10,093 bases of DNA from an uncultured Clostridia bacterium (GTDB lineage: Bacteria; Bacillota; Clostridia; Oscillospirales; Ruminococcaceae): positions 1-10,093 of the forward strand of contig CAMDZU010000027.1 in the NCBI GenBank assembly GCA_945910715.1, written 5' to 3'. Shown here one piece after another: positions 7,143 through 10,093 of this stretch (positions within the stretch are counted from its first letter, which is position 1; each line of letters begins with the position of its first letter). The notes beneath the pieces were generated by a model. It ran no database searches. It worked only from the letters and a program-made list of their open reading frames with translations, and was not told the DNA's origin. The position numbers and the translations under genes were made by a program.

Positions 7143-7844
7143 TTATCTAATTGTAACAGCTATTCCCTTTTTTGTAAATCCCACTTTTTCATAAAAAGGC
7201 AGTAATTCTTCGGCGCAAATTAGTAAAATATGCTCCCTGTGGGCAAGAAAATTGCCGCAGACTGTTCTTAAAAGGCGAAAAACGCTGCCCTTCCCTCTCA
7301 TTTCGAGGGAGCTTGCCACAAGGGAAATATACGCCGTGCCGCCAATGTCGAACATTTTTACGCAGGCGGCTCCGTCAAGGGTATAGCACTCCGAAATCCC
7401 GTGGCGCACCAGATGGCTCATATCCGTGTACCATTCCTCGTAGGGCAAATCGGGGAAACCGTCCTTCAGTATGCAGTAAACCTCGTCAAGGGACGGATTT
7501 ACCGTGACAGGGTCGTTGCCCCTTTCGCCCTGATATTCACATATATAGTCGGCAGAAAATTCACCCTTTACATAAGGCTTTATGCCCTCTGCAATTTGGG
7601 GCGGCAGCAAAACCGAGGAAAAGCCGTTAAGGGACAGAAAGCCCCCCAGCTCCTCAGAATCCTCACATTCACCTGCAATAATAAAATCGGAATAGTATCT
7701 GCCTATCAGCAGCTTATGGCTCCTGTAAAAGCGGCAGAAATCATAATCAAAGCCGTAGGCATAAGCCAGTGAAAGAATTTTTCCGCCGAAAATATCCGAC
7801 GGAAAACTCTTGATTTGTTCAATTGAATCAACTGCTTTTATCAT
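7143..7844 (-). CDS. GNAT family N-acetyltransferase
   Basis: A 233-residue protein whose C-terminal half is a Gcn5-related acetyltransferase domain using acetyl-CoA. The acetyl-CoA pyrophosphate loop is visible as ISLVASSLEMRGKGSVFRLL (173-192) with Arg183-Gly184-Lys185-Gly186, and motif B as LLPFYEKVGFTKKG (214-227). The acceptor substrate cannot be predicted. The N-terminal 110 or so residues have no motif that I recognise; they may be a degenerate GNAT repeat or a substrate domain. It overlaps the upstream M42 gene by four bases (ATGA), and the ribosome site GGGCGG is poor, so translation probably depends on re-initiation after the peptidase. That predicts a fixed ratio with the peptidase and hints at, but does not prove, a shared role. 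Confidence 0.85.
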   Translation of the reverse strand: MIKAVDSIEQIKSFPSDIFGGKILSLAYAYGFDYDFCRFYRSHKLLIGRYYSDFIIAGECEDSEELGGFLSLNGFSSVLLPPQIAEGIKPYVKGEFSADYICEYQGERGNDPVTVNPSLDEVYCILKDGFPDLPYEEWYTDMSHLVRHGISECYTLDGAACVKMFDIGGTAYISLVASSLEMRGKGSVFRLLRTVCGNFLAHREHILLICAEELLPFYEKVGFTKKGIAVTIR

Positions 7845-9940
7845 AGCCCGCCCATTTTTTCAAGCATTTTTTCCGCAACCTTCCTTGTGGAATGTAAATC
7901 CTTTTCCTTTATTACGCAGGCAGGAGAGTGGAGATATCTGCAAGGCAGTGAAAGAGCAATAGTCCTTACGCCGCCAACAGCCTTGTGAATAGCGGCGGAG
8001 TCGTTGCCGCCTGCAATCACCGTTTTGGTCTGGCATTTTTCCCCAAGCTCCTCGGCAGCTTCAAAGGCAAGCCTGTAAAGCTCCTTGTCGTAAATTGTGC
8101 CCCTGTCCATAAAGGAAGCGACAACGCCGTTTCCGAGGATACAAACCTGCTTTTCGCCCTCGCTGTCCGCAATATCGCAGGCGGTTGTGGTTTCAAGGAC
8201 GATTGCCATATCAGGCTTTACGGTATAAACCGCCGCCGCAGCGCCTCTTGTGCCGATTTCCTCCTGCACGGTGAAAACAAAGGTGGTATCGTATTTAAGC
8301 TCCGATTTCAGCATATCCAGCATTATTGCACAGCCAACTCTGTCGTCCAGCGCTCTGCCCTTTACAAAGCCGTCGCCGAAGGTGAAAAAGCTGCTTGCAA
8401 AGCAGCAGCCGTCCCCTACGGAAACTGCCTTTTCCGCCTCCTCACGGCTGTCTGCGCCGATGTCGATATAGAGGGAATCGGGCTTTGGCTGATTTTCTTC
8501 CTCCTCCTTTTCAAGCAAGTGGACAGGCTTAGCGGCAATAACGCCCATAGTGCCGTTTGCAAAAACAACCTGTCTGCCGAAAATTACGGCAGGAGTAATT
8601 CCCCCGACCGTTTCAAAGCGGAGATAGCCGCCTTCGGTAATGTGGGTTACTATAAAGCCCACCTCGTCCATGTGAGCGCATATCATAAGCTTGTTTTTTG
8701 GGGTTTTCTTTCCCTTTTTCTCCACAATAAGATTGCCTATATTGTCAACGCTGTAAGAAACGTCCTCGGGCAGCCCGGAAATTATTTTGTCCCTTATTTC
8801 CTTTTCGTCGCCGCTTATACCATTTATATATGAGAATCCGGCAATGCGGCTGATAAGCTTGTCATTGTACTTTTTCCTGTCGGAAACAGGCTTTATTACG
8901 CTGTTTTCCGCAAGGGGGGCAATTCCGCCCTCGCTGTCCGCAAATTCGGCAATAAGTCTGCCTGCCGCCTCAACATCCGCCGTTTCCACCACCTCCACGG
9001 GAGTGTGCATATATTTCTGCGGAATTGAGATAAGGCCTGTCCTTACGCCCCCTCTTGAAATGCCTATATCGTCGGCGTCTGTGCCTGTGCGGCTGCCCAT
9101 AACCTCAATCTGATGCCTGATTTTCCTTGCCTTTGCAAGGGCGGTAAGCTCTGATGAAATTTCCTTTGAAAGGCTGGGCGCAATGCCTATCATAGCGCCG
9201 CCGCCCATTTTGCCGCATTTCCAGGGCTTTGCGTCGGGGGTTGCCCCGAAGCTTACGTCAACCGCAATTGCAAGGTCGGGCTGAGCGGTATATGAGCCGA
9301 TTTTTGCTCCCTTGCCGCTTACCTCCTCCTGCACCGCAAAGAGAACTTCAAGGTTGTATTTAAGCTTACGGCCCTTTAACAGCTCAAGGGCATATAGAAT
9401 TGCCGCAACGCCGCACCTGTCGTCAAGAGCCTTGCCTGTAACTCTGCCGTGCAGAAGGGACGCAAATTGGCTGTCAAAGGTTATTTTGTCCCCAAGGGAA
9501 ACTGTCTTTTCAAGCTGCTTTTTGGAATATCCCGTATCTATCGCCGCATTTTCAAGCTTCATTGCCTTTTTCGTATCGGGGTTAACGTGGGGCGGCAATG
9601 TGGAAATTACGCCCTTGATTGGCTTTTTGCCCCATACGGTAACGCTCTGCGCCGCAAGCAGACGGGGGTCAATTCCGCCGCATTTTCCCACCTTGATAAA
9701 GCCCTTGTCGTCAATGTAGCTTACCACGAGTCCGATTTCGTCAATGTGGGCGGTCAGCAGCAGCGTTTCCTTGCCGTTGTCCTTTTCGCCGATAAAAGCG
9801 GTTACGTTGCCGAAAACGTCAACCCTTGCATTGTCCGCATAATTTTTAAGCAGCTCACAGGCTGCTTCCGAAGCGGATTTTTCCTCCCCCGAAACGCCGT
9901 TTGCCTCGCAGAGGGTTTTTAAAACGTAGTTTAAATCCAT
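7841..9940 (-). CDS. Tandem double M42 family metallo-aminopeptidase (two complete units fused)
   Basis: M42 peptidases are cytoplasmic dinuclear-metal aminopeptidases that normally are single units of about 340-360 residues assembling into 12-subunit tetrahedra. This protein has 699 residues and contains two full units. Unit 1 (about 1-338) has AHIDEIG (His65, Asp67), GKALDDR (Asp173), VQEEVSGKGA (Glu205, Glu206), AVDVSFG (Asp228), TGTDADD (285-291) and YMHTPVE (His312). Unit 2 (about 357-699) has AHMDEVG (His423, Asp425), GRALDDR (Asp532), VQEEIGTRGA (Glu560, Glu561), VLETTTACD (Glu583 in the place of Asp228), GGNDSAA (644-650) and YLHSPA (His671). Both sites look complete. The join (about 339-356) contains no ATG, stop or ribosome site, so it is one protein. 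The start has AGGA six bases upstream. The gene ends in the ATGA overlap with the GNAT gene. Peptide specificity is unknown. Confidence 0.92.
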   Translation of the reverse strand: MDLNYVLKTLCEANGVSGEEKSASEAACELLKNYADNARVDVFGNVTAFIGEKDNGKETLLLTAHIDEIGLVVSYIDDKGFIKVGKCGGIDPRLLAAQSVTVWGKKPIKGVISTLPPHVNPDTKKAMKLENAAIDTGYSKKQLEKTVSLGDKITFDSQFASLLHGRVTGKALDDRCGVAAILYALELLKGRKLKYNLEVLFAVQEEVSGKGAKIGSYTAQPDLAIAVDVSFGATPDAKPWKCGKMGGGAMIGIAPSLSKEISSELTALAKARKIRHQIEVMGSRTGTDADDIGISRGGVRTGLISIPQKYMHTPVEVVETADVEAAGRLIAEFADSEGGIAPLAENSVIKPVSDRKKYNDKLISRIAGFSYINGISGDEKEIRDKIISGLPEDVSYSVDNIGNLIVEKKGKKTPKNKLMICAHMDEVGFIVTHITEGGYLRFETVGGITPAVIFGRQVVFANGTMGVIAAKPVHLLEKEEEENQPKPDSLYIDIGADSREEAEKAVSVGDGCCFASSFFTFGDGFVKGRALDDRVGCAIMLDMLKSELKYDTTFVFTVQEEIGTRGAAAAVYTVKPDMAIVLETTTACDIADSEGEKQVCILGNGVVASFMDRGTIYDKELYRLAFEAAEELGEKCQTKTVIAGGNDSAAIHKAVGGVRTIALSLPCRYLHSPACVIKEKDLHSTRKVAEKMLEKMGGL

Positions 9941-9975
9941 AATTTTTCCTTTCGCAAAGTGGAATTGAGATTGTT

Positions 9976-9984
9976 TTTATACTA
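9976..9984 (-). promoter_or_regulatory. Probable -10 region of the double M42 gene promoter
   Basis: On the - strand TAGTATAAA contains two overlapping -10 candidates, TAGTAT and TATAAA, about 36 bases before the start codon. There is no good -35 hexamer at 16-18 bases; that position is taken by the palindrome at 9995-10019. This suggests an activator-dependent or repressor-controlled promoter. Confidence 0.45.
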
Positions 9985-9994
9985 TTTCCCGATC

Positions 9995-10019
9995 AACCTA
10001 TAGACATTGTCTATAGGTT
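9995..10019. promoter_or_regulatory. 25-bp palindromic operator candidate upstream of the double M42 gene
   Basis: AACCTATAGACA (9995-10006) and TGTCTATAGGTT (10008-10019) are exact complements around a single central T. With no loop, AT-rich arms and no T-tract, it is a poor terminator but a typical binding site for a dimeric regulator. The inner CTATAG/ATAG-type symmetry with T-N11-A spacing resembles LysR-type boxes, although other families are possible. Relative to the likely -10 it is centred near -35 to -40. Confidence 0.65.
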
Positions 10020-10093
10020 TATCACACCGAATTGCGGAGTGTGCGGCGAAGCCGCAGGAAAGCCGTTCAATACCAATTCAGTCAAAACCATAG
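10020..10093. other. Non-coding right end with nested GC-rich hairpins
   Basis: This stretch has no supported gene. It contains the stem TGCGGC (10042-10047)/GCCGCA (10051-10056) with loop GAA, an alternative CACAC (10023-10027)/GTGTG (10039-10043) pair, and an enclosing GAATTG (10029-10034)/CAATTC (10074-10079) pair. No U-tract follows. It may be part of an intergenic repeat or of the 3' region of a gene beyond the window. Confidence 0.4.

Noticed and set aside
7985..8833. Open frame of 282 codons on the + strand, antisense to the double M42 gene
   Set aside because: The M42 motifs on the opposite strand are unambiguous; this frame has no recognisable domain.
9449..9922. Open frame of 157 codons on the + strand over M42 unit 1
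   Set aside because: It is a shadow of the M42 frame with no motif or ribosome site of its own.
10011..10091. 26-codon frame on the - strand ending inside the palindrome
   Set aside because: It starts with an ATG at the window edge without a visible ribosome site, reads through hairpin sequence, and has no support as a peptide.

Overview
The window reads as ordinary chromosomal DNA of a low-to-moderate GC Gram-positive anaerobe, most likely a Clostridia member of the Ruminococcaceae/Oscillospiraceae type. The grounds are an AddAB-type recombination nuclease rather than RecBCD, an LL-diaminopimelate aminotransferase (DapL), a YicC/YloC-type RNase, the Firmicutes 'methionine gamma-lyase family / aluminium resistance' PLP protein, strong AGGA-type ribosome binding sites, and palindromic elements between genes. 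I see no phage genes, transposase, CRISPR array, tRNA or rRNA. The genus is inferred from gene content only.

Layout. On the + strand, 1-1847 is the C-terminal half of addA, cut by the left edge, with helicase motifs V and VI and a complete RecB-type nuclease domain. It converges on a block of seven genes that are all on the - strand. From 1848 to 2026 lies a strongly structured spacer ending in a near-perfect bidirectional terminator. In the direction of transcription (right to left) the - strand block runs: a 699-residue protein made of two complete M42 aminopeptidase units (9940-7841); a GNAT acetyltransferase coupled to it by an ATGA overlap (7844-7143); a PLP enzyme of the methionine gamma-lyase/aluminium resistance family (7091-5835); a YicC-family endoribonuclease (5763-4885); DapL (4852-3647); a 210-base spacer with a perfect 15-bp inverted repeat; a small single-domain cupin (3436-3104); and an M24 Xaa-Pro-type peptidase (3094-2027). 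The first five have gaps of 71 bases or less and may form one transcript. The cupin-peptidase pair looks like a second unit or a read-through tail.

The shared theme is peptide and amino-acid metabolism: two fused M42 aminopeptidase units and an M24 peptidase for peptide breakdown, DapL for lysine and peptidoglycan precursor synthesis, and a PLP lyase-like enzyme. YicC (RNA turnover) and GNAT do not obviously belong to it. Upstream of the M42 gene a 25-bp near-continuous palindrome sits where the -35 box should be and is the clearest regulatory site in the window.

The most unusual items are the tandem M42 fusion, the palindrome in its promoter, and the structured spacer after addA, which may be a dispersed repeat or a small RNA. 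I found no clear evidence of a wholly new defence or mobile system.
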